A DNA stretch of 64,000 bases from Frateuria defendens (GCF_001182895.1 NZ_LFQR01000004.1:124001-188000); one strand, 5' to 3'. Numbered from the stretch's first letter, positions 23,739 to 32,651 are shown. Notes: generated by a model not told the origin, from the sequence alone. Made by a program: numbers and translations.

Positions 23739-24005
23739 ATGACGATGAGTACAGCCATGAAACACACCCTCTCCATCCTGCTGCAGAACGAGGCCGGCGC
23801 GCTGGTGCGCGTGGCCGGGCTGTTCGCCGCGCGCGGGCACAACATCGACGCGCTCAGCGTGGTCGCCACCGACGACCCGGCCGTCTCCCGCCTCACCCTG
23901 GTGGTGCACGGCGACGACGCGCGGCTGGCGCAGATCCTCAGCCAGACGCGCCGCCTGGTCGACGTGCTGACGGTGGAGCACACCGCCACCGACGAGGCCA
24001 CGTGA
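23739..24005 (+). CDS. ilvM: Acetolactate synthase, short regulatory subunit
   Basis: 88 residues with one ACT domain (about 8-80: [39 protein letters not shown]). This matches the N-terminal half of IlvH/IlvN; the usual C-terminal half is missing, so in size it resembles IlvM. It should bind IlvG and give activity and valine control. In-frame ATGs at 23739, 23745 and 23757 are all possible starts; the first is given. The stop overlaps the ilvA GTG start. Confidence 0.88.
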   Translation: MTMSTAMKHTLSILLQNEAGALVRVAGLFAARGHNIDALSVVATDDPAVSRLTLVVHGDDARLAQILSQTRRLVDVLTVEHTATDEAT

Positions 24006-25570
24006 ACGCGCGACTGGCCGACGACGACACCGCCACCGCGCCGCCCGGCGCGGCCGAGCTGCTGCGCCGCGCGCAGGCCGCGCCGGTGTACGAGGTCGCG
24101 GCCGAGTCGCCGCTGGAAGCCGCGCCGCTGCTCGCCGCGCGGCTGGGCCGCCCGGTGCTGCTCAAGCGCGAGGACCGCCAGCAGGTGTTCTCCTTCAAGC
24201 TGCGCGGCGCCTACGCGAAGATGGCCGCGCTGGACGCCGCCCAGCGCGAGCGCGGCGTGGTGGCCGCCTCCGCCGGCAATCACGCGCAGGGCGTGGCGCT
24301 GGCCGCGGCGAAGCTCGGCATCCGCGCCCGCATCGTGATGCCGGTGACGGCGCCGCAGGTGAAGGTGGACGCGGTGCGCCGCTTCGGCGGCGCGAGGGTC
24401 GAGGTGGTGCTGGCCGGCGACTCCTACAGCGAGGCGCAGGCCGCCGCCGCGCGCATCGAGGCCGAGCGCGGCGCGGTGTTCGTGCACCCCTTCGACGACC
24501 CCGACGTGATCGCCGGCCAGGCCACCGTGGCGCTGGAACTGCTGCGCCAGCACCCGGGGCCGCTGGAGGCCGTGTTCGTGCCGGTGGGCGGCGGCGGCCT
24601 GATCGCCGGCATGGCGGCGGTGCTCAAGACGCTGCGGCCGGAAGTGAAGGTGATCGGCGTGGAGACCGTCGACGCCGACGCCATGGCGCGCTCGCTGGAA
24701 GCGGGCGCGCGCGTGACGCTGGAAGAAGTGGGCCTGTTCGCCGACGGCACCGCGGTGAAGCAGGTGGGCGCGCTCAGCTTCGCGCTGTGCCGCGCCCACG
24801 TGGACGCCATGCTGCGGGTGGACACCGATGCGCTGTGCGCCGCCATGCGCGACCTCTACCAGGAGACGCGCAGCGTACCCGAGCCCTCCGGCGCGCTGGC
24901 GCTGGCCGGCCTCAAGCAGTACGCCGCGGCGCACCCGGGCGGCGGCGCGCTGGCCGCGGTGGTCTCCGGCGCCAACATGAACTTCGACCGCCTGCGCTTC
25001 GTGGCCGAGCGCGCCGAGGTAGGCGAGCAGCGCGAGGCGGTGTTCGCCGTCACCATTCCCGAGCAGCGCGGCAGCTTCCGCCGCTTCTGCGCCGTGCTCG
25101 GCCAGCGCGCGATCACCGAGTTCAACTACCGCATCGCCGACGCGCAGCAGGCGCACCTCTTCGTCGGCGTGCAGACCACCGACGCGGCCGAGCGCGAGGC
25201 GCTGATCGCCGCCTTGCGCGCGCACGACTTCGCCGTGCTGGATTTGACCGGCGACGAGCTGGCCAAGCTGCACCTGCGCCACCTGGTCGGCGGCCGCTCG
25301 CCGCTGGCGCAGGACGAGTTGCTCTACCGCTTCGAATTCCCCGAGCGCCCCGGCGCGCTGGTGCGCTTCCTCGATGACCTGCACCCGGACTGGAACGTGA
25401 GCCTGTTCCACTACCGCAACCACGGCGCCGACACCGGCCGCATCCTGGTCGGCCTGCAGGTGCCGCCGGCCGAGCGCGCGTTGTTCCAGCGCTTCCTCGA
25501 CACCCTGGGCTACCCCTACCGCGACGAGAGCGAGCACCCGGCCTACCGGCTGCTGCTGTGCCAGAACTAG
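24002..25570 (+). CDS. ilvA: Threonine deaminase (biosynthetic)
   Basis: 522 residues from GTG, overlapping ilvM by GTGA. Converts threonine to 2-ketobutyrate, the entry step to isoleucine. PLP lysine is Lys66 in [25 protein letters not shown] and [12 protein letters not shown] are the phosphate and cofactor loops. The C-terminal third (about 340-515) has two ACT-like threonine-dehydratase regulatory domains, so isoleucine feedback is expected. Last gene of the superoperon, ended by a perfect palindrome before the convergent diguanylate cyclase gene. Confidence 0.95.
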   Translation: MNARLADDDTATAPPGAAELLRRAQAAPVYEVAAESPLEAAPLLAARLGRPVLLKREDRQQVFSFKLRGAYAKMAALDAAQRERGVVAASAGNHAQGVALAAAKLGIRARIVMPVTAPQVKVDAVRRFGGARVEVVLAGDSYSEAQAAAARIEAERGAVFVHPFDDPDVIAGQATVALELLRQHPGPLEAVFVPVGGGGLIAGMAAVLKTLRPEVKVIGVETVDADAMARSLEAGARVTLEEVGLFADGTAVKQVGALSFALCRAHVDAMLRVDTDALCAAMRDLYQETRSVPEPSGALALAGLKQYAAAHPGGGALAAVVSGANMNFDRLRFVAERAEVGEQREAVFAVTIPEQRGSFRRFCAVLGQRAITEFNYRIADAQQAHLFVGVQTTDAAEREALIAALRAHDFAVLDLTGDELAKLHLRHLVGGRSPLAQDELLYRFEFPERPGALVRFLDDLHPDWNVSLFHYRNHGADTGRILVGLQVPPAERALFQRFLDTLGYPYRDESEHPAYRLLLCQN

Positions 25571-25595
25571 CGGCGCCAAAAGGAGCACGCTTTCT

Positions 25596-25618
25596 CCCTC
25601 TCCCCGGCGGGGAGAGGG
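25596..25618. terminator. CTCTCCCC/GGGGAGAG palindrome between convergent genes
   Basis: CCCTCTCCCC (25596-25605) and GGGGAGAGGG (25609-25618) with loop GGC. It lies between ilvA (+) and the diguanylate cyclase gene (-), so it can act on both strands. The same core recurs at 31367-31387 and, with variation, at 37770-37885, each time between convergent genes. Confidence 0.6.
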
Positions 25619-25649
25619 TGCAGAGCCGGGCCCGGGCGCGCCGCGCGCG

Positions 25650-26777
25650 TCAGAACAGGTCCACGCTGCCCGCTGCCACGCTGTCGCCCAGCACGCCCTC
25701 GGCGATCAGGCGGCGGTAGTGGCACACGCGGTTGCGGCCGCTGTTCTTGGCGTAGTAGAGCGCCTTGTCGGCGCGGTCGAGCACGGTGGCCGGGTAGTCC
25801 TGCGGCTCCACGCCCACGTAGCCGATGCTGACGGTGACGCAGCCGATCTGCGGGAACACGTAGGAGGCCACGCGCGTGCGGAAGCGCTCCAGCGCAGCAT
25901 GCGCCGCGGCCTCGTCGGCGGCCAGCAGCAGCACCACGAATTCCTCGCCGCCGAAGCGGAACAGCACGTCGTCCTGGCGGAAGCAGGCGCGCATCTTCTG
26001 CGCGATCAGCAGGATCACCTCGTCGCCGTAGAGGTGGCCGTAGGTGTCGTTGATGCGCTTGAAGTGGTCGATGTCCAGCAGCGCCAGCCACAGCGTGCCG
26101 CGCCGTGCCAGGCGCGCCTCCGGGGCCGGCGGCAGGCAGCGGGGGCCGATGAGGCCGCGGGCGGCGCGGCCGAGCTGGCGCTGCAGCTGCCGCTCGAAGG
26201 TGCGCCGGTTGTACAGGCCGGTGAGCTTGTCGCGCTCGCTCTCGTTGATCAGGCCGATGTAGTTGGCGTAGATGCGCGCGAAGCCGTCCACCACCAGCAG
26301 CAGCGCGTCCAGCGGATGCGCGCTTTCCAGCAGCAGCGCGCCGATCGCCGCGCCGTCGCGGTGGATCGGCACCAGCAGGCGGTAGTCGCCGTCGGGGCCG
26401 CGCGTGGCGCGGGTCGTGAGCTGGCCCACGCCCTGCCGCAGCAGCTGCAGCAGCGGGTCTTCCTCGTCGGGCTCCACTGCGGCGATGGCGTGGCCGCCGT
26501 CCTGCCCGTAGTCGCAGCGCACCAGGCTCTCCGGCCCGCTGTGCTCGCTCGCCCGCTTGTACAGCGACACGCGCCGCGCGCCGGCCAGCTCGGCGAGCGT
26601 GAGGGTGAGGCTGTGGTCCAGCGCGTCGATGTCGCGGTGGTGGGTGAACTGCGCCACCGAGTCGAGCAGCAGGTACTGCGGCAGCTCGTCGTGGCCGTCC
26701 GCCGCCGGCTTGCCGGCGGGTACGGTCGCGCGCTCGTCCAGCGGGCGGACAGGATCGGTGGTCACGGCAACTCCCAT
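25650..26777 (-). CDS. Diguanylate cyclase with N-terminal GAF-like domain
   Basis: 375 residues; makes cyclic di-GMP from GTP. Residues about 40-175 resemble a GAF sensor domain (DYRLLVPIHRDGAAIGALLL). The GGDEF domain begins at DKLTGLYNRR (183-192), with metal-binding LDIDHFKRINDTYGH and the active-site loop FGGEEF (276-280). An RxxD inhibitory site (RQDD, 267-270) lies five residues before the loop, so product inhibition is expected. No membrane segment. A GTG at 26765 with GGGAG upstream is an alternative start that removes four residues. The signal sensed is unknown. Confidence 0.92.
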   Translation of the reverse strand: MGVAVTTDPVRPLDERATVPAGKPAADGHDELPQYLLLDSVAQFTHHRDIDALDHSLTLTLAELAGARRVSLYKRASEHSGPESLVRCDYGQDGGHAIAAVEPDEEDPLLQLLRQGVGQLTTRATRGPDGDYRLLVPIHRDGAAIGALLLESAHPLDALLLVVDGFARIYANYIGLINESERDKLTGLYNRRTFERQLQRQLGRAARGLIGPRCLPPAPEARLARRGTLWLALLDIDHFKRINDTYGHLYGDEVILLIAQKMRACFRQDDVLFRFGGEEFVVLLLAADEAAAHAALERFRTRVASYVFPQIGCVTVSIGYVGVEPQDYPATVLDRADKALYYAKNSGRNRVCHYRRLIAEGVLGDSVAAGSVDLF

Positions 26778-26880
26778 GCGTTGCGGCGGGCTTCGGGCGG
26801 CGCGCCGGACAAGGCGGCGCCGATGCGGTCGCTTCAGGGTGTTCTATCGGCCGTGCGGGGCGGGACTTTAGCGGCGCGGT

Positions 26881-27228
26881 TCAATCCTCGACCACGTCGA
26901 GCTCGAACACGTGGTTGTCGTAGTCGTCGAAATAGAGCGCGCTGTCGCCGCGCGCATAGACGTAGCCGAGCCCCATCGCCTCCAGCCGCCGCGCGCAGGC
27001 GCGCTGCTCGTGCCGGCTCACCGCGAAGGCGATGTGGTCGCCGTTGCGCGTGGCCGGCGGCTCGCCCGCCACCAGGATCAGGCAGATGCCGCCGCCGAGC
27101 TGCACCTCGGTGTCGTGGTCGCCGGTGCCGCTGTGCACCACCGCGTCGTCGAACACGCGGGCGAACAGCTGCCCGCTGCGGGCGGGGTCGCGCACCACCA
27201 GCGCGATGTGGTCGAGGGCCTTGGGCAT
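26881..27228 (-). CDS. VOC-family (glyoxalase/bleomycin-resistance fold) protein
   Basis: 115 residues forming one vicinal-oxygen-chelate module pair: LDHIALVVRDPARSGQLFARV at the start, HIAFAVSRHEQRACARRLEAMG in the middle, and YFDDYDNHVFEL at the end, with His and Glu in metal-ligand positions. The start at 27228 (MPKALDHIAL) is chosen on family likeness; the reading frame extends upstream to 27312 with non-family residues. No operon partner. The family covers lyases, dioxygenases and drug-binding proteins, so no reaction is assigned. Confidence 0.8.
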   Translation of the reverse strand: MPKALDHIALVVRDPARSGQLFARVFDDAVVHSGTGDHDTEVQLGGGICLILVAGEPPATRNGDHIAFAVSRHEQRACARRLEAMGLGYVYARGDSALYFDDYDNHVFELDVVED

Positions 27229-27344
27229 GGCAAGGGACCGGCGACGTGGCGGGAGTGCCGGGCGCATGATTGCACCGGCCGCGTCGCCGTGCCGCGACGG
27301 CGATCGCGCCATGCCGCCATGGTCGCCGCGCTAAACTGGCCACC

Positions 27345-28373
27345 ATGGCGCCTTCCTCCCGCAACCGGCCGCATCGTCGGCGTACTCCCGTGGCCAGCCC
27401 GGCCGTTCGCCCGCGCGCGGCCCGCCCGCCGGCGGCGCCGGCCACCCAGCCCGCCGACAGCTCCGGCCGCGCCGGCCGCGTGCTCGACGCGCTGCTGCGC
27501 GCGCTGCCCGCACGCCATCGCGCCAAGGCCCGCGACTACCTGGTGCTGACCCGCATGGACCGCCCGGTGGGCGCGCTGCTGCTGCTGTGGCCGACCTGGT
27601 GGGCGCTGTGGCTGGCGGCCGGCGACTTCCCGCCGTGGGGGCCGCTGGTGATCTTCACCCTCGGCGTGTTCGCCATGCGCGCGGCCGGCTGCGCCATCAA
27701 CGACTACGCCGACCGCAAGCTCGACCCGCAGGTGGCGCGCACCGCCGGGCGGCCGATCGCCGCGGGGCGGGTGACGCCGCGCGAGGCGCTGGTGGTGTTC
27801 GCCGCGCTGCTCGCCTTCGCCTTCGTGCTGGTGCTGTTCACCAACCGGCTCACCATCGAGCTCTCCTTCGCCGGCGCCGCGCTGGCCGCGGCCTACCCCT
27901 TCACCAAGCGCTACACCTACCTGCCGCAGGTGGTGCTGGGCGCGGCCTTCGGCTGGGCCATCCCGATGGCCTTCGCGGCGGTGTCGAACACGGTGCCGCC
28001 GCTGGGCTGGCTGCTGTTCATCGCCAACATCCTGTGGTCGGTGGTGTACGACACCATGTACGCGATGGTGGACCGCGAGGACGACCTCAAGGCCGGCGCC
28101 AAGTCCACCGCCATCCTGTTCGGCGACGCGGACCTGCCCATCCTCGGCATCCTCGCCGCCACCTTCCTGTTGGCAATGCTGTTCGCCGGCCAGCGCGCCC
28201 AGCTCGGCTGGCCGTACTGGCTCAGCGTAGCCGGCGCCGCCGCGATGTTCGGCTGGCAGCTGTGGTCGATCCGCCACCGCGCGCGCGAGGCCTGCCTGGC
28301 CGCGTTCCGCCACAACAACTGGGTCGGCCTGGTGCTGTGGGCGGGCATCGTGGTGGCGCTGGCGGTGCGCTGA
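27345..28373 (+). CDS. ubiA: 4-hydroxybenzoate polyprenyltransferase
   Basis: 342 residues; inner-membrane enzyme that prenylates 4-hydroxybenzoate in ubiquinone synthesis. Motifs: YLVLTRMDRPVGALLLLWPT, the first Asp-rich motif NDYADRKLD, and YDTMYAMVDREDDLKAG, the second. About eight membrane segments follow each other to the end. The first 45 or so residues are basic and Pro/Ala-rich and not family-like; a GTG at 27480 would give 297 residues, the normal length, so the given ATG may be too far upstream. The C-terminus RHNNWVGLVLWAGI is typical. Confidence 0.92.
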   Translation: MAPSSRNRPHRRRTPVASPAVRPRAARPPAAPATQPADSSGRAGRVLDALLRALPARHRAKARDYLVLTRMDRPVGALLLLWPTWWALWLAAGDFPPWGPLVIFTLGVFAMRAAGCAINDYADRKLDPQVARTAGRPIAAGRVTPREALVVFAALLAFAFVLVLFTNRLTIELSFAGAALAAAYPFTKRYTYLPQVVLGAAFGWAIPMAFAAVSNTVPPLGWLLFIANILWSVVYDTMYAMVDREDDLKAGAKSTAILFGDADLPILGILAATFLLAMLFAGQRAQLGWPYWLSVAGAAAMFGWQLWSIRHRAREACLAAFRHNNWVGLVLWAGIVVALAVR

Positions 28374-28450
28374 GGCGCCGTCCCCTGCCTCACGGATTCG
28401 GCCGTCCAGACGCCTGCGGCCGCTCCCGCCCCGACGCATGCGTCACTGGC

Positions 28451-28843
28451 GTGACGGCGCTGTCGATGCCGGCCATCCTCGAGGGCATTCGCGCCGGCCA
28501 TGTCTTCATCGACACCGAGGGCAGCCGCGACCGCCTGCTGGAGCTGGAGGCCGGGCTTGGCGCGCAGCACGCCACGATGGGCGACGCCCTGCGCGCCGGA
28601 GCGGGCGAGCGCGTGCACGTCACCGTGCACGCGGCCCACGTCGCCGGCGCGCGGCTTGCGCTGTGGCTGGACGGCCGGCCGCTGGCGGCGGCCATCGACA
28701 CGCGCCTCGACGGCGAGGACGTGCGGCGCGGCTTCGACTGGACCGGCGACGGCCGCCCGCACTGGCTGCGCGCGGAGGTGCTCGATGCCGTAGGCAAGCC
28801 GCTGCTGATCGGCAACCCGGTCTACGTGAACCCGCTGCGCTGA
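28451..28843 (+). pseudogene. C-terminal remnant of a CehA/McbA-type PHP-domain phosphoesterase
   Basis: About 130 residues in frame from a GTG at 28451: MPAILEGIRAGHVFIDTEGS, then a beta-rich stretch, DWTGDGRPHWLRAEVLDAVG and NPVYVNPLR. These are the features of the C-terminal domain of CehA/McbA-family PHP proteins, where an A/SILxGIRAG-HVF helix follows the catalytic domain. The metal-binding PHP domain (His/Asp-rich, usually several hundred residues) is missing; upstream sequence runs straight into ubiA. I read it as a deletion remnant. A short functional protein cannot be excluded, but there is no RBS or ATG of quality. Confidence 0.55.
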
Positions 28844-28878
28844 TCGCCAACCGTGGCGGCCATGCGTCATGCAGAACC

Positions 28879-28963
28879 TGTAAGGAGCGCACCTTGCGCG
28901 CGCGACAAGCCCACGCAGCGGTGTCGCCGCCACGCCCCGGTCGCGCACAAAGCGCGCTCCTAC
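28879..28963. repeat. REP-like palindromic unit 1
   Basis: Begins TGTAAGGAGCGCACCTTGCG and ends AAAGCGCGCTCCTAC; the two ends are imperfect inverted repeats around GACAAGCCCACGCAGCGG. It is about 85 bases and nearly repeats at 29011-29092. The GTAGGAGCGCGC-type end is reminiscent of REP elements of Pseudomonas and relatives. Confidence 0.75.
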
Positions 28964-29010
28964 GGAAGACGCCCGACCCTCTCGCCGATACATCACCGCA
29001 ACGCCCAGAC

Positions 29011-29092
29011 TTGTGGAGCGCGCCTCGCGCGCGACAAGCCTACGCAGCGGCGTCGCCGTCGCTCCCCGGTCGCGCGCAAGGCGCGCTCCTAC
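29011..29092. repeat. REP-like palindromic unit 2
   Basis: Begins TTGTGGAGCGCGCCTCGCGC and ends AAGGCGCGCTCCTAC. It is a direct repeat of the unit at 28879-28963 with about 80% identity by eye and shares CCTACGCAGCGG and CCCCGGTCGCGC. The pair fills the gap between the PHP remnant and the convergent glycosyltransferase gene. Confidence 0.75.
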
Positions 29093-29125
29093 AAAAAACG
29101 CCGGATCATCTCGACGGCGCAATGC

Positions 29126-29893
29126 CTACGGCTTGTAGCCGCGCTCCAGCAGCCACAGCTTCACGAACTTGCGCCGCACGTACTCGATGCGCACCAGCGC
29201 ATAGAGCAACCCGCGCCAGCCATCGAGGAAGCCGCCGCGCAGCACGTAGCCGCGCACGAAGCGCCACGCCGGGTTGAGCAGGATCTTGCCCAGCGTGGCG
29301 CGCTTGCCGGCCGCGTGCAGGTGCTCGGCCATCATCTGTGCGTAGCGCTCCTGCTTGGCGAGCTGCTCGGACAGCGAGCGATAGGGGTGGTGTTCGAGGT
29401 CGCCGGCGAGCGGCTTCACCGGCCCGTCCACGCTCACCGCCTCGTGGATCTCGCGCCCGCCGCGCCAGCCGCCGCGGCGGCGGTCGAACAGGCGCAGCAC
29501 GCGGTCCGGGTAGGCGTTGCCGTGGCGCAGGAAGCGGCCGAAGTATTCGCTCAGCCGCGCGCAGCGGTAGCCGGCCGCACCCTCGAAGCCGCCGGCGCAG
29601 GCCGCCTCGATGCTGGCGCGCAGCGCCGGCGTCACGCGCTCGTCCGCGTCCAGGCACAGCACCCAGTCGTGCCGCGCCTGCGCCACCGCGAACGCCTTCT
29701 GGCTGCGGAAGCCCTCGAAGGCCCGCGGGATCACCCGCGCGCCCGCCACCGCCGCGCGCGCGGCGGTGTCGTCGGTGGAGCCGGAGTCGACCACCACCAC
29801 GTCCTCGCAGAAGGCGAGCGAGGCGAGGCAGGCGTCGATGCGGTCGGCCTCGTTGAAGGTGATGATGCAGGCGGAGATCGGCAGGCGATTCAT
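29126..29893 (-). CDS. Glycosyltransferase family 2 protein (LPS-core WaaE/KdtX-like)
   Basis: 255 residues. GT-A fold with ISACIITFNEADRIDACLAS at the start, VVVDSGSTDDTAARA, and the DxD-type LDADERVTPALRA. The C-terminal KILLNPAWRFVRGYVLRGGFLDGWRG stretch matches the WaaE/KdtX branch that adds sugars to LPS inner core, but the acceptor and donor are inferred only. It is divergent from a glycerophosphotransferase-like gene with a 333-base gap, which suggests a shared envelope-glycan role. No good RBS before the ATG. Confidence 0.85.
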   Translation of the reverse strand: MNRLPISACIITFNEADRIDACLASLAFCEDVVVVDSGSTDDTAARAAVAGARVIPRAFEGFRSQKAFAVAQARHDWVLCLDADERVTPALRASIEAACAGGFEGAAGYRCARLSEYFGRFLRHGNAYPDRVLRLFDRRRGGWRGGREIHEAVSVDGPVKPLAGDLEHHPYRSLSEQLAKQERYAQMMAEHLHAAGKRATLGKILLNPAWRFVRGYVLRGGFLDGWRGLLYALVRIEYVRRKFVKLWLLERGYKP

Positions 29894-30226
29894 CGGCGGG
29901 TGGGAAGCGGAAGGGGCGCCGGCCGGCACGCATGGGCGCGCACGGCTCGGGACGAGCGCAGCAGTGTACGTCACGCCAGCCGGTGCCGCGGCATGAGCCG
30001 GCAGGCGCGCGATCCGCCTGCCGTTCTCGATGGCGGCACGCACTGGCCGACGATGGGTGGTTGGTGGTTGGCGGCAGTGTGGCGGCTGCAGTTCCGCTTC
30101 TTCCTGCGCCGAGACGCCGGGGCGCGTCGCGCACCTTCTGTTGCCATCCGCAGCTTTCCGGTCCGTGGCGCCGGCCCGGCCCGGTGCCTGCTGCATAATG
30201 CCGGTTTGCCCCCTCCCGACGCCACG
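29894..30226. promoter_or_regulatory. Divergent control region between two envelope-glycan genes
   Basis: 333 bases with no supported gene. A CATAAT -10-like hexamer at 30194-30199 sits 28 bases ahead of the plus-strand start, without a convincing -35. A GGTGGTTGGTGGTTGG run lies near 30055-30070. Nothing else stands out. Confidence 0.35.
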
Positions 30227-31273
30227 ATGCACGCCTGCCTGCTGTTCGCCACCGAGTTGTACGCCCTGCCGATCCTGCGCCCGCTGGCCGCCGCCGCGGC
30301 GCGCCAGGGCCTGCGCGTGGGCTGGGTGGTGCCCGAGGCAGTCGCCGCCTATCTGCACGCGGACGAGCCCCGGCTGCGCTCGCTGCGCGAAGTGAAGCGG
30401 CTCGCGCCCGACGCCGTGTTCTGCGCCGCCAACTGGGTGGCGCCGGCGCTGCCCGGCGCCAAGGTGCAGGTGTTCCACGGCTTCAACGCCGAGAAGCGCG
30501 AGCCCGACCGCGGCCACTTCCGCCTGCGCGGCTTCTTCGATCTCTACTGCACGCAGGGACCGTCCACCACCGCGCCGTTCCGCGAGCTGGCCGCGCAGCA
30601 CCGCTACTTCGCGGTGGAGGAAACCGGCTGGCCCAAGCTCGACCCGCTGTTCGCCGGCGACGGTGTGGCCGCCGCCGCGCTGCGTCCCGGCGATGCGCGG
30701 CCGGTGGCGATGTACGCCTCTACCTTCACCGAATCCTTGAGCTCCGCCCGCGCGATGCTGGAGCCGCTGCGCGAACTCACCGCGCGCGCCGACCGCTACT
30801 GGCTGCTCACGCTGCACCCCAAGTGCGACCCGGCGCTGATCGCCGCCTACCGCGAGCTGGAAGGCCCGCACGCGCGCTTCCTTGAATCGGACCGCCTGCT
30901 CGACATGCTGCGCGCCGCCGACGTGATGGTGTGCGACACCTCCTCCGCCATCGACGAGTTCGCGGTGCAGTTGAAACCCGTGGTGACGATCCGCAACCGC
31001 CGCCCCAAGCCCTTCATGCTCGACGTGCAGGGCCCGGCCGAGGTGGACGCCGCCATCGACCGCGCCCTGGCCCGCCCCGACGCCCTGATGGTCGCCCTGC
31101 GCGCCCACGCCGACGCCATCCACCCGCTGCGCGACGGCCACGCCAGCGAGCGCGTGCTCGCCGCCACGCAGACGCTGCTCGACGGCGGCTACGGCAAGCT
31201 CGCGCGCAAGCCGCTCAACCTGTGGCGGCGCTGGCAGGCGCGGGGGGAGCTGCGGGCGCTGCTGCCGGGTTGA
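30227..31273 (+). CDS. CDP-glycerol glycerophosphotransferase-like protein
   Basis: 348 residues. Resembles the TagB/TagF-type glycerophosphotransferase fold: VQVFHGFNAEKREPDRGHF (the HG..xxK loop), FDLYCTQGPSTTAPF, ETGWPKLDPLF, MYASTFTESLSSARAML, LTLHPKCDP and DVMVCDTSSAIDEFAVQLKPVVTI. Such enzymes transfer glycerol-phosphate-like groups; in Gram-negatives they modify LPS core or surface polysaccharides. No signal peptide or membrane helix. Divergent from a GT2 gene. A CDP-glycerol synthetase is not in the window, so the donor is unproven. Confidence 0.75.
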   Translation: MHACLLFATELYALPILRPLAAAAARQGLRVGWVVPEAVAAYLHADEPRLRSLREVKRLAPDAVFCAANWVAPALPGAKVQVFHGFNAEKREPDRGHFRLRGFFDLYCTQGPSTTAPFRELAAQHRYFAVEETGWPKLDPLFAGDGVAAAALRPGDARPVAMYASTFTESLSSARAMLEPLRELTARADRYWLLTLHPKCDPALIAAYRELEGPHARFLESDRLLDMLRAADVMVCDTSSAIDEFAVQLKPVVTIRNRRPKPFMLDVQGPAEVDAAIDRALARPDALMVALRAHADAIHPLRDGHASERVLAATQTLLDGGYGKLARKPLNLWRRWQARGELRALLPG

Positions 31274-31610
31274 GTGGTTCGCGCGCTTCCGAAGCAAACT
31301 GACCTCTTCGGCTCGTAGACATCTTCATCTGTGCAAAGAAGCACTGCGAGAGCACACGCTCTGCTTCCTCTCCCCGCTGGGGAGAGGACCGAGGTGAGGG
31401 GCGGGTGCTCGCCGGAACGCTCGCTCGAAGCGAGGCCATCGCAGCCGTGCCCCTCACCCCAACCCTCTCCTCGCTCCTCAAAGCCGGCGCCATCCATGGC
31501 GCCTCCCCGCGTGCCCCGGCGGGGAGAGGGAGCAGTTTGCGGCGAGCTTTGAGCGTGCGCGCTCTGCATTCTTCCCACCCAAGCACCGGCCAAAACCATC
31601 CCGCGCAGGA
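31274..31610. repeat. Composite palindromic repeat between convergent genes
   Basis: This 337-base gap holds CCTCTCCCC-GCT-GGGGAGAGG (31367-31387) and CTCCCCGC/GCGGGGAG (31503-31510/31519-31526), separated by GAGGGGCGGGTG..CCCCTCACCCC segments that can also pair. The arrangement looks like one dispersed element of about 165 bases with CTCTCCCC ends. The neighbours (glycerophosphotransferase-like, comF) converge on it, so it may terminate both. No coding content. Confidence 0.65.
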
Positions 31611-32336
31611 CTACCGCCCGCCCCCCGGCACCGGCGCCCGCGCCAGCGCCCACACGTCCACCCGCGCCACGCCCGCGCGCCGGAGCACGCGCGCGCACTC
31701 GGCCAGCGTGGCGCCGGTGGTCAGCACGTCGTCCAGCAACGCCACGTGCGCGGGGAGCGCCAAGCCCTCGCGCAGGGCGAAGGCGCCGCGCACGTTGCGG
31801 CGGCGCGCGAGGGCGTCGAGTTCGGTCTGCGCCGCGGTGATGCGCACGCGGCGCAAGGCGTCGGCCTGCGCGGGCACGCCGAACGCCTGCGCCAGCGGCC
31901 GCGCCAGTTCCAGCGCCTGGTTGTAGCCGCGCTCGCGCAGGCGGCGCGCGTGCAGCGGCACCGGCAGGATCAGCTGCGGCAGGTCGATGGGGCGAGGCGC
32001 CTCGCGCCACAGCGCGGCCAGCGTGCGGCCCGATGCGAGGTCGCCGCCGAACTTGTAGCGGCGCTCCAGCCGATCCAGCGGCCAGGCGTAGCGGAACGGC
32101 GCCCAGGCCGCCGCCCACGGCGGCGCATGGCGCTGGCAGCGGCCGCACAACACGGCCGGCGTCGGCAAGGGCAAGGCGCAACGCGCACAGCAGCTGGCGT
32201 TGCGCGGCAACTCGGCGGCGCAGGCCGCGCACAGGTCGAGGCCTTCCGCGCCGGCGGCGCCGCACAGCAGGCAGCGCCATGGCAGCAACCAGGCGTGGAG
32301 CCGGGAGAGGCTGCGGCGCAGCGCGTCCTTGCGCAT
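31611..32336 (-). CDS. comF: ComF-family phosphoribosyltransferase-like protein
   Basis: 241 residues. The N-terminus has a zinc-binding set of cysteines (CLLC, CAAC, CCARC, CGRC between about 22 and 70). The C-terminal half is a type I phosphoribosyltransferase fold: PVPLHARRLRERGYNQALELA and the PRPP loop VALLDDVLTTGATLAE. ComF is needed for uptake of single-stranded DNA in naturally competent bacteria; its direct substrate is unknown. Frequently sits near bioB-bioF in this group, as here. Confidence 0.92.
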   Translation of the reverse strand: MRKDALRRSLSRLHAWLLPWRCLLCGAAGAEGLDLCAACAAELPRNASCCARCALPLPTPAVLCGRCQRHAPPWAAAWAPFRYAWPLDRLERRYKFGGDLASGRTLAALWREAPRPIDLPQLILPVPLHARRLRERGYNQALELARPLAQAFGVPAQADALRRVRITAAQTELDALARRRNVRGAFALREGLALPAHVALLDDVLTTGATLAECARVLRRAGVARVDVWALARAPVPGGGR

Positions 32337-32348
32337 GGGCGGCGGGGG

Positions 32349-32558
32349 TCAGTCTTGCGGCGGCTTGAACAGCGCCGCGTCGAGGATCGACCACAGATGG
32401 ATGATCCAGCCCAGCCAGACGATCCACAGCACGGCGGCGAGCACGAACATCACGATCGCCTTCAGCAGCCGTCCCTGCACCAGCTGGCCGAGACCGGGAA
32501 TGAAGAAGCTGCAAATGGCGGCGAGCACGTTGCCGCCGCTGCCCTGACCTGCGCTCAT
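32349..32558 (-). CDS. Small two-helix membrane protein
   Basis: 69 residues: a short Gly/Ser-rich head, then VLAAICSFFIPGLGQLVQG and LLKAIVMFVLAAVLWIVWLG as two membrane segments, ending ALFKPPQD. The FFIPGLGQLxxGR motif is shared with TM2-type and related small membrane proteins of unknown role. Start at 32558 follows from the first residues of that motif. It is 12 bases upstream of comF on the same strand and may be co-transcribed. Confidence 0.7.
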   Translation of the reverse strand: MSAGQGSGGNVLAAICSFFIPGLGQLVQGRLLKAIVMFVLAAVLWIVWLGWIIHLWSILDAALFKPPQD

Positions 32559-32615
32559 GGACCCGCTCCGTGGAAGTGTGGAGAGCCGATGGTAGCGGCT
32601 CGGCATCCTTCGTAT

Positions 32616-32651
32616 CGCGTCAACCATTCGCCATGAACTCAAGTTGACACG
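32616..32651 (+). promoter_or_regulatory. Candidate BirA-type operator and -35 of the biotin genes
   Basis: CGCGTCAAC (32616-32624) and GTTGACACG (32643-32651) form an inverted repeat with 8 of 9 matches and an 18-base spacer. The right arm contains a TTGACA -35 hexamer (32645-32650); a weak CACACT -10 follows at 32667-32672. The layout resembles BirA operators (TTGTAAACC and its inverse), but the arm sequence differs, so the regulator is inferred. Confidence 0.45.
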
